Assembly: GCF_017313765.1 (NCBI RefSeq)
Contig: NZ_JAFLNC010000002.1
Coordinates: 620,001-684,000 of the forward strand
Source of the DNA: Sneathiella sedimenti
Lineage (GTDB): Bacteria; Pseudomonadota; Alphaproteobacteria; Sneathiellales; Sneathiellaceae
Reading direction: 5' to 3'
DNA: 64,000 bases
Part shown: one piece after another, positions 16,777-24,276 of the stretch
Layout: each line of letters opens with the position of its first letter
Numbering within the stretch: the first letter of the stretch is position 1
Program-made: the position numbers and the translations under genes
Notes under the pieces: generated by a model
The model's database searches: none
What the model was told of the DNA's origin: nothing
What the model saw: the letters and a program-made list of their open reading frames with translations, nothing else

Positions 16777-17865
16777 TCAGGCCTTCGGTTTCTGGTTGAG
16801 CGGATAGAGGCGGGTGACATGGCCCATCTTGCGCCCGTCGCGCGCCTCTGCCTTGCCATAGAGATGCAGGCTGTTTTCCGGATCCTCGAGCAGGGTGCCC
16901 CAGCGTTGCACATCATCGCCGATGAGGTTCGTCATCACCGCGTTTGAATGACGGGTGGGATCGCCGAGGGGCAGGCCGCAGACCGCGCGGATGATCTGGC
17001 GGAACTGGCTCGTTGCGCAACCCTCGATCGTCCAGTGACCGGAGTTGTGGGGACGCGGTGCCAGCTCGTTGACGAGAATCTGGTTGTCCTTCGTCACGAA
17101 CATCTCGACGGCGATCATCCCGACAAGGTCCAGTTTCATGGCGATTTTCTCGGCGATCTCGACCGCCTTCTCGGCGAGCCAGTCCGGCACATCGGCGGGC
17201 GCCAGCGTGACGTCGAGGATATGGTTCTTGTGGCGGTTCTCCACCGGGCAGAAGGCGGCAATCTCCCCGGCCGGGTTGCGGGCAACAATCACGGAGATTT
17301 CCATCTTGAAATTGACCAGGCCCTCCAGGATCGAGGGGGTGTTGTTCATGTCGGCCCAGACCTTGTCCAGATCGTTGGCACCGGTGATTTTTACCTGTCC
17401 CTTGCCATCATAGCCGAGCCGCCGGGTTTTCAGGATCGCCGGGGTCTTGACCTGTCGGACTGCCTGGATCAGTTCCTCCATGGATTCCACATTGGAGAAA
17501 ATCGCCGTGCCGATGCCGAGACTATTGATAAAGCTTTTCTCGAGCAGCCGGTCCTGGGTGATTTCCAGCACTTTTGCGCCCGGCCGCACGGGCACGATCC
17601 CGCTGAGGAAGTCAACCGTCTCCGTCGGGATATTCTCAAACTCCAGCGTGACGACATCGACGCTTTTTGCAAAGGCGGAGAGGGCGTCCCGGTCGCTGTA
17701 GCTGGCGACGGTGGAGCGATGGCTCACCTGGGCGGCAGGGCTGTCCTTCTCGGGGCCGTAGATATGCACAAAATAGCCCATCTCCGCGGCGGCGATGGCC
17801 ATCATGCGGCCGAGTTGGCCGTCGCCCAGAATTCCAATATGTCCACCGGGTGATATCGTTGTCAT
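16777..17865 (-). CDS. purK: N5-carboxyaminoimidazole ribonucleotide synthase
   Basis: The 362-residue ATP-grasp enzyme converts AIR, bicarbonate and ATP to N5-CAIR in purine synthesis. Visible features are the N-terminal GILGDGQLGRMMA loop, the ATP-grasp KTRRLGYDGKGQ segment and the C-terminal VNELAPRPHNSGHWTIEGC signature. The start at 17865 fits the family; a longer frame upstream does not. It follows purE by 14 bp in the same direction, the usual purEK operon, and ends 3 bp from the convergent dehalogenase-like gene. Confidence 0.96.
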   Translation of the reverse strand: MTTISPGGHIGILGDGQLGRMMAIAAAEMGYFVHIYGPEKDSPAAQVSHRSTVASYSDRDALSAFAKSVDVVTLEFENIPTETVDFLSGIVPVRPGAKVLEITQDRLLEKSFINSLGIGTAIFSNVESMEELIQAVRQVKTPAILKTRRLGYDGKGQVKITGANDLDKVWADMNNTPSILEGLVNFKMEISVIVARNPAGEIAAFCPVENRHKNHILDVTLAPADVPDWLAEKAVEIAEKIAMKLDLVGMIAVEMFVTKDNQILVNELAPRPHNSGHWTIEGCATSQFRQIIRAVCGLPLGDPTRHSNAVMTNLIGDDVQRWGTLLEDPENSLHLYGKAEARDGRKMGHVTRLYPLNQKPKA

Positions 17866-17879
17866 GTTGTCGGGTGCCT

Positions 17880-18368
17880 TTATTTGGGGTCGAGGGCGAC
17901 GGCGTCGGTCTGCCGCATGCGCCATTCATTGATGGCTGTTGCGTAAGTGCCGTTCTGGAGCGCGAGGATCTGTCCGGCGAGAAGTGCGGCGTTGATCGCG
18001 CCGGCCTTGCCAATGGCGAGAGTACCGACAGGAACACCGCCCGGCATCTGCACGATGGACAGGAGGCTGTCCATGCCCTTGAGGGCCTTGCTCTCGACCG
18101 GCACACCGAGAACGGGAAGGGTCGTCATCGCGGCCGTCATGCCCGGAAGATGCGCCGCGCCACCGGCGCCCGCAATAATCACCTTCAGTCCGCGCGCGGC
18201 GGCATGGGTCGCATATTCATAGAGGCGGTCCGGCGTCCGGTGCGCAGAGACGATCTTTGTCTCGAACGGAATTCCCAGTGTTTCCAGCGTATCAGCGGCG
18301 TTCTTCATAGTGTCCCAGTCGGACTGGCTGCCCATGATGATCCCGACTTCTGCATCCCGGTTGGTCAT
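17880..18368 (-). CDS. purE: N5-carboxyaminoimidazole ribonucleotide mutase
   Basis: This 162-residue protein matches PurE class I. It has the [12 protein letters not shown] nucleotide-binding motif with Ser-Asp, the [13 protein letters not shown] segment with the catalytic His, and [13 protein letters not shown]. It interconverts N5-CAIR and CAIR. The start at 18368 has AGGGAAC upstream. It is the first gene of purEK. Confidence 0.97.
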   Translation of the reverse strand: MTNRDAEVGIIMGSQSDWDTMKNAADTLETLGIPFETKIVSAHRTPDRLYEYATHAAARGLKVIIAGAGGAAHLPGMTAAMTTLPVLGVPVESKALKGMDSLLSIVQMPGGVPVGTLAIGKAGAINAALLAGQILALQNGTYATAINEWRMRQTDAVALDPK

Positions 18369-18572
18369 TAATGATGTTCCCTGTTTTGACCCTGGCGGTT
18401 TGAAGCCCGCGATTATAGGCATGCCGGCAAAAGACGCAAGCGAAGCTTACAGGCGTCTCATGCCGTAGTTGTAATTGCTGGCAAAGCGGCGGAATAGATT
18501 GAGTTTTCGGTAAATTGTTTTACAATTGCGGCCTTACAAATCACCGTTGGGCCAGCGCACAGGGGACAGGTC

Positions 18573-19304
18573 ATGAAAATCGGATCAAGCGGACAAGGTC
18601 GTCCCGTGTCGGCGAGTTCAAGCAGGAAATCCGAAAAAGCGGCCACGACCAGCCGTTATTCCGCTCCCCGGCAGATCGAAGACAGCGCCACTGTCCTTGG
18701 TATCCCCGAAGCCGAACTGACCCCCCGGGTCCGCGACGCCATTTCCACCCTGATGACGGAAGTCGACAACCTGCGCCAGAGCATCAAGGACCTGTCGCGG
18801 CGCCTGAGCGAGTCGGAGAAGATTGCCGATCAGGACCCGCTCCTGCCGATCTATAACCGGCGCGCCTTTGTCCGCGAGCTCACCCGCGTACAGGCCTCGG
18901 TCGAGCGGTACCAGACCGAGGCGAGCCTTGTGTATCTCGATCTCAACCGATTCAAGACCATCAATGACGATCTCGGTCACGAGGCCGGGGATTATGTGCT
19001 GTCGCAGGTGGCGTTGCGCCTGAAGGAGTGCGTGCGCGATACCGATATCGTTGGGCGGCTCGGCGGCGATGAATTCGGCCTGATCCTGTCCCGCACCCGG
19101 GCGGAGGATGCGCGCAACCTGATCGACCGCCTGCCGGCCCTGTTCGCGGAAAAGCCGATTATCTGGAAAGGCGCGGCACTCAAGACCTCGATGTCCTCCG
19201 GCGTTGTCTCCATCAATCCCGGACGGGACCCGGAGCAGACGCTCAGTGCCGCCGATAATGAGATGTATAAGGAAAAGCATCAGGCGGACCAGCCCGACGC
19301 CTGA
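18573..19304 (+). CDS. diguanylate cyclase (GGDEF) with intact active and inhibitory sites
   Basis: The 243-residue soluble protein has a disordered N-terminus (1-40), a coiled-coil-like helix (about 50-85) and a GGDEF domain. The active-site motif is GGDEF at 164-168. The product-binding I-site RxxD (RDTD, 155-158) lies exactly five residues before it, so the enzyme should make c-di-GMP and be feedback inhibited. There is no sensor domain or membrane segment; the helix may mediate dimerisation. AGGGGACAGG precedes the ATG. Confidence 0.93.
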   Translation: MKIGSSGQGRPVSASSSRKSEKAATTSRYSAPRQIEDSATVLGIPEAELTPRVRDAISTLMTEVDNLRQSIKDLSRRLSESEKIADQDPLLPIYNRRAFVRELTRVQASVERYQTEASLVYLDLNRFKTINDDLGHEAGDYVLSQVALRLKECVRDTDIVGRLGGDEFGLILSRTRAEDARNLIDRLPALFAEKPIIWKGAALKTSMSSGVVSINPGRDPEQTLSAADNEMYKEKHQADQPDA

Positions 19305-19317
19305 GGGCGTTTGGCGG

Positions 19318-19527
19318 TCAGGCGATAATGTCGGGCAGCAGCATATTCTGAGTCGCGTAAATCTGGTCCTTCAGGATCAGCTTCCGCTTTTTCAACCGTT
19401 GCAGTTGCAGCGAGTTGTAGTTTCCGGTTTCGATGAGGGCGTCAATCGCCCGGTCCAGGTCGCCATGTTCGGTTTTCAATTGTTCCAGCCGTGCGCGCAG
19501 TAGTTCCTGCTCGTCAATTTCCGCCAT
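19318..19527 (-). CDS. DUF465/YdcH-family small coiled-coil protein
   Basis: The 69-residue helical protein has the DUF465 pattern: an Arg/Lys/Glu-rich first helix, a DRAID...N turn, and LQRLKKRKLILKDQI. The family is common in alphaproteobacteria and its role is unknown. The start at 19527 was taken at MAEIDEQ. A second, diverged member is at 23601. It is convergent with the diguanylate cyclase. Confidence 0.85.
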   Translation of the reverse strand: MAEIDEQELLRARLEQLKTEHGDLDRAIDALIETGNYNSLQLQRLKKRKLILKDQIYATQNMLLPDIIA

Positions 19528-19693
19528 GATATAAAGGCACCCCGACAACTATTTTCCAATGAAGCGACAGCTATGCTACCCTAACGCGGGTAAGGGCGTA
19601 GCGTAGCACAAATATTAGCACTTTTTCCCGTGAAAGCCTAGGGTTAGGCGCTGGATCGGGGCATTTTTCTTGAAAAGGGGGAGCCTGTTCAGG

Positions 19694-20269
19694 ATGGCGA
19701 TTTATTCCTCGGCCGTGTTTCCGCCCAGCCAGCTCTGGGACTATGCGGTCAAGCTTTACAATAACCCCGAGGTATCGGCGGCCTGTCTCCGGCTGCAGGA
19801 CCGGCGTGGGCTGGATGTCAACATGCTGCTATTTTCCGTCTGGGTGGCCGCGAGCGGTCGCGGACGCCTCACGGACGCCGAGATGATCGCCGGGATCGAG
19901 GCGGGCGCGCGCTGGCAGGCCGACGTGGTGGCGCCGCTCCGTCATGTGCGCCGCTATCTTAAAGGGGACATCGCCCCCGCCGACAACCGTCTTGCGGCGG
20001 AGTTGGGGCGCGGCATTTCGGACAGTGAACTCTTCGCCGAGCATATGGAGCTGCAGTTCCTGAACGAAATCCTGACACGGCCTGCGACGGGTTCTTTCGG
20101 TGCAGCGGAGCGGGGGGAGGCGGCAGCCGACAATCTTGCCGCCTATCTCGGCCATGTCACCCGCGACATTTCCCGCGATGACCTGTCTGACCTGCTCCAG
20201 ATCTGGCAGCAGGCCTTCCCCGGCGCGGACCCCCGCCTGACCGGCCTGTTCGGCCCCTCCTTGCAATAA
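19694..20269 (+). CDS. TIGR02444 family protein
   Basis: About 191 residues, starting at 19694. The N-terminus LWDYAVKLYNNPEVSAACLRLQDRRG followed shortly by DVNMLLFSVWVAASGRG, split here for length, is characteristic of the TIGR02444 family found in alpha- and gammaproteobacteria. No function is known and there are no membrane segments. It lies 15 bp upstream of a Cys-rich secreted protein and may share its transcript. The 3' end (20229-20253) recurs with one mismatch at 21001-21025. Confidence 0.8.
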   Translation: MAIYSSAVFPPSQLWDYAVKLYNNPEVSAACLRLQDRRGLDVNMLLFSVWVAASGRGRLTDAEMIAGIEAGARWQADVVAPLRHVRRYLKGDIAPADNRLAAELGRGISDSELFAEHMELQFLNEILTRPATGSFGAAERGEAAADNLAAYLGHVTRDISRDDLSDLLQIWQQAFPGADPRLTGLFGPSLQ

Positions 20270-20284
20270 ACAAGAAAAAGAGTC

Positions 20285-20974
20285 ATGACCCAGCCTGCAT
20301 TATTCACCCGATACGTCTTTTCCCTGCTCGTTCTCGTCTGCGTTTTTGTCGCCAGCCCTCCGGCTGGGGCGGCCAGCAAGGAAGACGTGCTGCGCGATGC
20401 CTTGATCACGAACGGACAGGCCTGCCTCGCGAAGGGCGATGAAGATTGCGCCAAGGCCTGTCGGGTTGCCTCGGACAACTTGGCGGATACGGCCCTGGTG
20501 AACAATTGCCACTGGCTCTATCGGAAGGCCTCTGCGGGCGGGCCACTCGAGAGAGGGGACCCGGTTCTCGAGCAGATGCAATATCAGGGCAAATCCTGTA
20601 TCAATCGCAGGGATAGAGCCTGTGCGGAGGCCTGCACCGAGGCAATAAAGGATTCGGCCAATACGCAATTGGTCGCGCATTGTAACGCCGAGTATCAGCG
20701 TGTTCTCGCCGCCAACCCGCCACCCAAGGCCAAGCCGGAGGAAAGCATGACTCTGGCCGAGCGTATTGCCCTGATGCCGGACAAGGCGGCCTATTGTAAA
20801 GCGAAATACAGCAACAAGCTCCCCGCGGGCACGCGGCGAGCGGTCGACAACTGCAAGAGAGCTTGCCTAGACCAGCGGGTCAGGGACAAGAATTATCCGG
20901 AAAACAAGCGGACAGTGGCGGTCGGCCAATGCGAGAATGCCTATTACAACGTCGTAAAGGCGCTCGGGGAATAA
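20285..20974 (+). CDS. secreted Cys-rich protein with internal repeats
   Basis: The 229-residue protein has a signal peptide (TRYVFSLLVLVCVFVASPP...AGA). Its mature part contains two clear tandem units of about 40 residues with the pattern C-x5-6-D-x2-C-A-x-A-C-x15-18-C-x3-Y (NGQACLAKGDEDCAKAC and QGKSCINRRDRACAEAC). A more diverged Cys-bearing stretch lies near the C-terminus (NCKRACLDQ). The even spacing suggests disulfides in the periplasm. I recognise no family. It follows the TIGR02444 gene closely. Confidence 0.75.
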   Translation: MTQPALFTRYVFSLLVLVCVFVASPPAGAASKEDVLRDALITNGQACLAKGDEDCAKACRVASDNLADTALVNNCHWLYRKASAGGPLERGDPVLEQMQYQGKSCINRRDRACAEACTEAIKDSANTQLVAHCNAEYQRVLAANPPPKAKPEESMTLAERIALMPDKAAYCKAKYSNKLPAGTRRAVDNCKRACLDQRVRDKNYPENKRTVAVGQCENAYYNVVKALGE

Positions 20975-20991
20975 GAGAGGGCGTTACGCGC

Positions 20992-21031
20992 CGCCCTTCA
21001 ACCCCCGCCTGACAGGCCTGTTCGGGGGTTG
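20992..21031. repeat. intergenic block sharing sequence with two neighbouring gene ends
   Basis: 21001-21025 repeats 20229-20253 (end of the TIGR02444 gene) with 24 of 25 bases identical. 20992-21009 is identical over 18 bases to 22895-22912 (end of ubiX). The block also forms an inverted repeat, CAACCCCCG (20999-21007) with CGGGGGTTG (21023-21031). It may be a relic of local duplication or simply a GC-rich hairpin. Confidence 0.5.
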
Positions 21032-21128
21032 ACGGGGGCCAAAATTCATCGGGTCATGCTATTGTGGAGACAGCGGGCAAAGTTCAACGTAAACTTGACC
21101 TGACTGAACTGCTTTGGGTGGATCCTGA

Positions 21129-22886
21129 ATGCAAACACAACGTACCGTCCGACGTCTTGCGGCGATTCTTGCGGCCGATGTCGTCGGTTATTCCCGGCTT
21201 ATGGAAAAAGATGAGGCAGGCACGCTCACGCGTCTGCAGGCGGTGAAACGGGACATCCTCGAGCCGGCAGCGGCAAGCCATGGCGGGCGTATCTTCAAGA
21301 CAATTGGGGACGGATTTCTCATCGAGTTTCAAAGCGTTGTCTCGGCCGTAGAGTTTGCGCTCTTCCTCCAGCGGGCGATGTTGGCGCGTGATCCGGGAGT
21401 GTCCGACGACAATCGCCTTTCCCTGCGGATCGGCATAAGTCTCGGTGATGTTCTTGTCGACGGCGATGATCTCTTCGGCAACGGAGTGAATATCGCGGCT
21501 CGGCTGGAACAGCTGGCCGACGCGTCGGGCATTTGTGTGTCGGGAAGTGTGTTCGAGCAGGCCAACCGCATTGTCGATGCCGAGTTTGAGCCGCTTGGCC
21601 GCCAGCAGGTCAAGAATATGCAGGAACCGGTCGTCGCCTATCGCATCAGTCTTTCCGGGGCATCGGCAGGCAAGTTGCGGCAGACTCCAAAAGCAGCGAC
21701 GCCGGCGCGGCCAACCATTGCGGTCATGCCGTTCGATAACCTGAGCGGTGATCCGGCGCAGGAGTATTTCGCCGATGGCATGGCGGAGGAAATCATCACC
21801 GGGCTTTCGCAAATCAAGTGGCTGACGGTGATTGGACGCAATTCCACCTTCTTCTTCAAGGGCAAGTCGCCGGACCTTCGACAGGTCGCGGCTGAACTGA
21901 ATGCCCGGTACCTCCTGAACGGGAGTGTGCGCAAGTCGGCTGATTCCCTTCGCATTTCCGCCCAGTTGATCGAGGCGGAGTCCGGACGGCAGCTCTGGGC
22001 ACGGCGGTTTGACGGATCCGCCGCCAGTGTTTTCGATCTGCAGGACGAGATTACCCTTTCCGTCATCGGCGCCATCGAGCCGAACGTCCGTCTCGCGGAG
22101 ATTGAGCGGGTGAAACGGAAGCGCCCCGGCGACTACGATGCCTACGATCTCTATCTCCAGGCGATCGCCCATATGTATGAGGTGACCCCGGCGGCGCGCG
22201 TTGCCGCGCTCGACCTGATCCAGCAAGCGCTGGCACTGGATCCCGGCTATGCCGAGGCCCATGGTGTCGCCGCCTGGTGCTATTTCGCCCGCTCGCTCTG
22301 GGAGGGATCACTGCCCAGATCCTATATTGACGCCGCATTGCATCATGCGCGCTCGGTTCAGGCGCTGCGGTCTGAAGACGCTAGCACGCTTGCCCATGCG
22401 GCTATTTCCCTAGCGATGGCGACCCGCGATTTCGACTCCGCGCTGGAAATGATTGCGCGGGCGCTCGCCATCAACCCCAGCTCTGTTCATGCCCATGGCC
22501 ATGGTGCGGTGATTAATGTCTGGGCGGGCCACTATGAGGATGCGATAACCTTGGCGTCGCAGGCGCTCCGGCTCTCGCCGCTTGAGCCGCTCAGCGTGAT
22601 GGCCCATGCGGCAATCGCAGGCGCGCGGCTTATGCGGGGCGAGTATGAACTGGCGCTGGCCACCGCCCGGCGCGGCATCCAGATCTACCCGACGCATGTT
22701 CCGTCGCACCTGATCATGATCCTCAGCCTGATGCGTCTTGGAAAATTGGAGGAGGCGCGGGCAGCGGCGGTGCGCTTTATGGAGGTGACGCCCTCCTACC
22801 GGATAAATCTGCGGGTTCCGATATTCGAGCATTTCGGCAAGGAGCTGGCCGACGCCGGCTTGCCGGAACCGGGACCGGCGACGTAA
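21129..22886 (+). CDS. class III adenylate cyclase with TPR repeats
   Basis: The 585-residue protein has a complete class III cyclase domain: metal Asp17 (ADVVGYS) and Asp61 (GD), purine-selecting Lys57 (IFKTIGD), and Asn121/Arg125 (VNIAAR). A middle domain starting IAVMPFDNLSGDPAQEYFADG follows, similar to periplasmic-type TolB/FlgO-like domains fused to such cyclases. C-terminal TPR helices complete it. The product is most likely cAMP. Its architecture parallels the protein at 12494, so the two are paralogues. It shows no membrane anchor. Confidence 0.9.
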   Translation: MQTQRTVRRLAAILAADVVGYSRLMEKDEAGTLTRLQAVKRDILEPAAASHGGRIFKTIGDGFLIEFQSVVSAVEFALFLQRAMLARDPGVSDDNRLSLRIGISLGDVLVDGDDLFGNGVNIAARLEQLADASGICVSGSVFEQANRIVDAEFEPLGRQQVKNMQEPVVAYRISLSGASAGKLRQTPKAATPARPTIAVMPFDNLSGDPAQEYFADGMAEEIITGLSQIKWLTVIGRNSTFFFKGKSPDLRQVAAELNARYLLNGSVRKSADSLRISAQLIEAESGRQLWARRFDGSAASVFDLQDEITLSVIGAIEPNVRLAEIERVKRKRPGDYDAYDLYLQAIAHMYEVTPAARVAALDLIQQALALDPGYAEAHGVAAWCYFARSLWEGSLPRSYIDAALHHARSVQALRSEDASTLAHAAISLAMATRDFDSALEMIARALAINPSSVHAHGHGAVINVWAGHYEDAITLASQALRLSPLEPLSVMAHAAIAGARLMRGEYELALATARRGIQIYPTHVPSHLIMILSLMRLGKLEEARAAAVRFMEVTPSYRINLRVPIFEHFGKELADAGLPEPGPAT

Positions 22887-22889
22887 AAG

Positions 22890-23468
22890 CTAGTCGCCCT
22901 TCAACCCCCGCCATTCGCGCACCAGGTCATTCTCGATCCCCAGCAGGCGGAGCAGATGGCCGGTGAACTGGTCGACAATCTCGTCGGTGGTCTGCGGCCT
23001 AGTATAGAAGGCCGGCACAGGTGGGGCAATGATCGCCCCCATTTCCGAGAGCTGCGTAAGGGTGCGTAGATGCCCCGTGTGGAAAGGCGTTTCCCGGACT
23101 GCCAGTATGAGCTTACGGCGTTCTTTTAAACAAACATCTGCGGCGCGGGTCAGCAGGCTGCTGGTGACGCCGGTTGCAATTTCCGACATCGTGCGGATGG
23201 AGCAGGGCACCACCACCATGCCCATGGTCGGATAGGAACCTGACGCGATCGTCGCACCAATGTCCGCCGATTTATGGACCTGGGAGGCGAGGGCCTTGAC
23301 GTCGGAGACGCTGTAATCTGTTTCCTGCGCGATGGTGATTTCCCCGGCCTTGCTGATGACCAGATGGGTCTCGACCCCAAGCTTCTGGCAGGCCTGAAGC
23401 AGGCGAATGCCAAGGCTCGCGCCGGACGCCCCGCTTATCCCGATTACAAGTCGTTGATTTTCCGCCAT
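22890..23468 (-). CDS. ubiX: UbiX-type flavin prenyltransferase
   Basis: The roughly 192-residue flavoprotein has the GISGASGASLGIRLL FMN-binding start, VVVPCSIRTMSEIATG and a C-terminal PAFYTRPQTTDEIVD region, all typical of UbiX. It makes prenylated FMN for UbiD-type decarboxylases, used in ubiquinone synthesis. The start at MAENQRL (23468) has GGAAG upstream; the upstream in-frame TTG is rejected. No ubiD is in the window. It is convergent with the cyclase-TPR gene. Confidence 0.93.
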   Translation of the reverse strand: MAENQRLVIGISGASGASLGIRLLQACQKLGVETHLVISKAGEITIAQETDYSVSDVKALASQVHKSADIGATIASGSYPTMGMVVVPCSIRTMSEIATGVTSSLLTRAADVCLKERRKLILAVRETPFHTGHLRTLTQLSEMGAIIAPPVPAFYTRPQTTDEIVDQFTGHLLRLLGIENDLVREWRGLKGD

Positions 23469-23600
23469 CTTATAATTTTCTTCCAAAAATTATGCCCTTG
23501 AGACATTGAATCATAGTCATTTTGTTCATAAATCTGTAATATAAAGTTGTCTACCGCTGGCTTGCCAGCATCCTGTCGTTTTTAACAAAGGAGATCCACT

Positions 23601-23783
23601 ATGAGCACTGCAGATCATGTTGCACAGCTGACCGAAAAACACCATCAAATCGAAGAAAAAATCGAAAATGAGATGGCCAGCCCGTCCGCAGATCATGTGC
23701 ATATCAGTGAACTCAAGCGTGAAAAACTCAGGCTCAAGGAAAAGATATCGATGTTGTCCCGAGCGGGGAAAGTGACCCATTAA
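23601..23783 (+). CDS. DUF465/YdcH-family small protein
   Basis: A 60-residue helical protein with AAAGGAGAT before the ATG. The pattern LTEKHHQIEEKIENE and the following ELKREKLRLKEKI identify DUF465. The role is unknown. A strong terminator follows at 23830, so it is a single-gene transcript. Confidence 0.9.
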   Translation: MSTADHVAQLTEKHHQIEEKIENEMASPSADHVHISELKREKLRLKEKISMLSRAGKVTH

Positions 23784-23829
23784 CCGGCAGGTTGCCACCG
23801 TTTCCTGACACATTCCAATAAGACGGGAC

Positions 23830-23862
23830 AAGCGCTGAAATTCGTTTCGGCGCTTATTTTTT
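23830..23862 (+). terminator. strong rho-independent terminator
   Basis: An 11-bp stem, AAGCGCTGAAA (23830-23840) with TTTCGGCGCTT (23845-23855), closes a TTCG tetraloop and is followed by ATTTTTT. It terminates the YdcH-like gene. Confidence 0.93.
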
Positions 23863-24036
23863 CTCTCGGTTCGAGGCGCGGCGCGGCGGCAATCCGGCCT
23901 GGCCGACGGAACGAGAGACGGCCCGGCGATCGCGACGATATTCGGCCCATAACGGGCGCTTGAGAGGGCGTCTTTTATGGTTAACAAAGGTGGAATAGCG
24001 AATTGGTGATTCGTCAAGCCTTATTTTTTTAAAAAG

Positions 24037-24045
24037 TTTTCCACA
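24037..24045 (+). promoter_or_regulatory. DnaA-like box upstream of nrdA
   Basis: TTTTCCACA differs by one base from the consensus TTATCCACA. DnaA control of nrd genes is known in other bacteria. Here the call rests on the motif alone. Confidence 0.4.
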
Positions 24046-24086
24046 AGCTGTTGACGAGATCGGCGGCTTTATACAATATATAGTGG
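24041..24086. promoter_or_regulatory. NrdR-like box pair upstream of nrdA
   Basis: ATACAATATATAGTGG (24071-24086) matches 14 of 16 positions of the NrdR consensus as I recall it (acaCwAtATaTwGwgt). A weaker partner, CCACAAGCTGTTGACG (24041-24056), starts 30 bp upstream and keeps the CwA and TwG core. NrdR boxes normally come in pairs about three helical turns apart, so this fits repression of nrdAB by NrdR. Confidence 0.7.
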
Positions 24087-24276
24087 CCGCGCGCGAAATC
24101 GGCGGCATTTTAAGTTCAATTAACGACCATAAAAACCGCTTATTGTTGTAATGACCGGAATAAAACACAGCCTATCCGGAAATTGTTGCGAATATAAGGC
24201 ATGTTGAACGATATTTTATTACAATTTTGGGCGTATTCCGCCGCGTAACAAGACGAAGACAGAAGGGGTAAGGCGA

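Larger units (their letters stand above)
23784..24276. other. long intergenic region upstream of nrdA
   Basis: These 493 bp hold the YdcH terminator, a GC-rich block (about 23865-23960) without a supported gene, and an AT-rich regulatory region with a DnaA-like box and a NrdR-like box before nrdA. A minus-strand Arg-rich frame in the GC-rich block (ending near 23857) has no start or ribosome site I can defend. Confidence 0.6.

Noticed and set aside
23857-24000. Minus-strand Arg-rich frame (...RRDRRAVSRSVGQAG...) in the long gap before nrdA
   Set aside because: No start codon with a ribosome site at a sensible position and no recognisable family; it may simply be GC-rich non-coding DNA.
24113-24127. 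TTAA-N6-TTAAC resembling a CtrA site upstream of nrdA
   Set aside because: The spacing is 6 and not the 7 bases of the CtrA consensus, and the region is AT-rich enough for chance matches.
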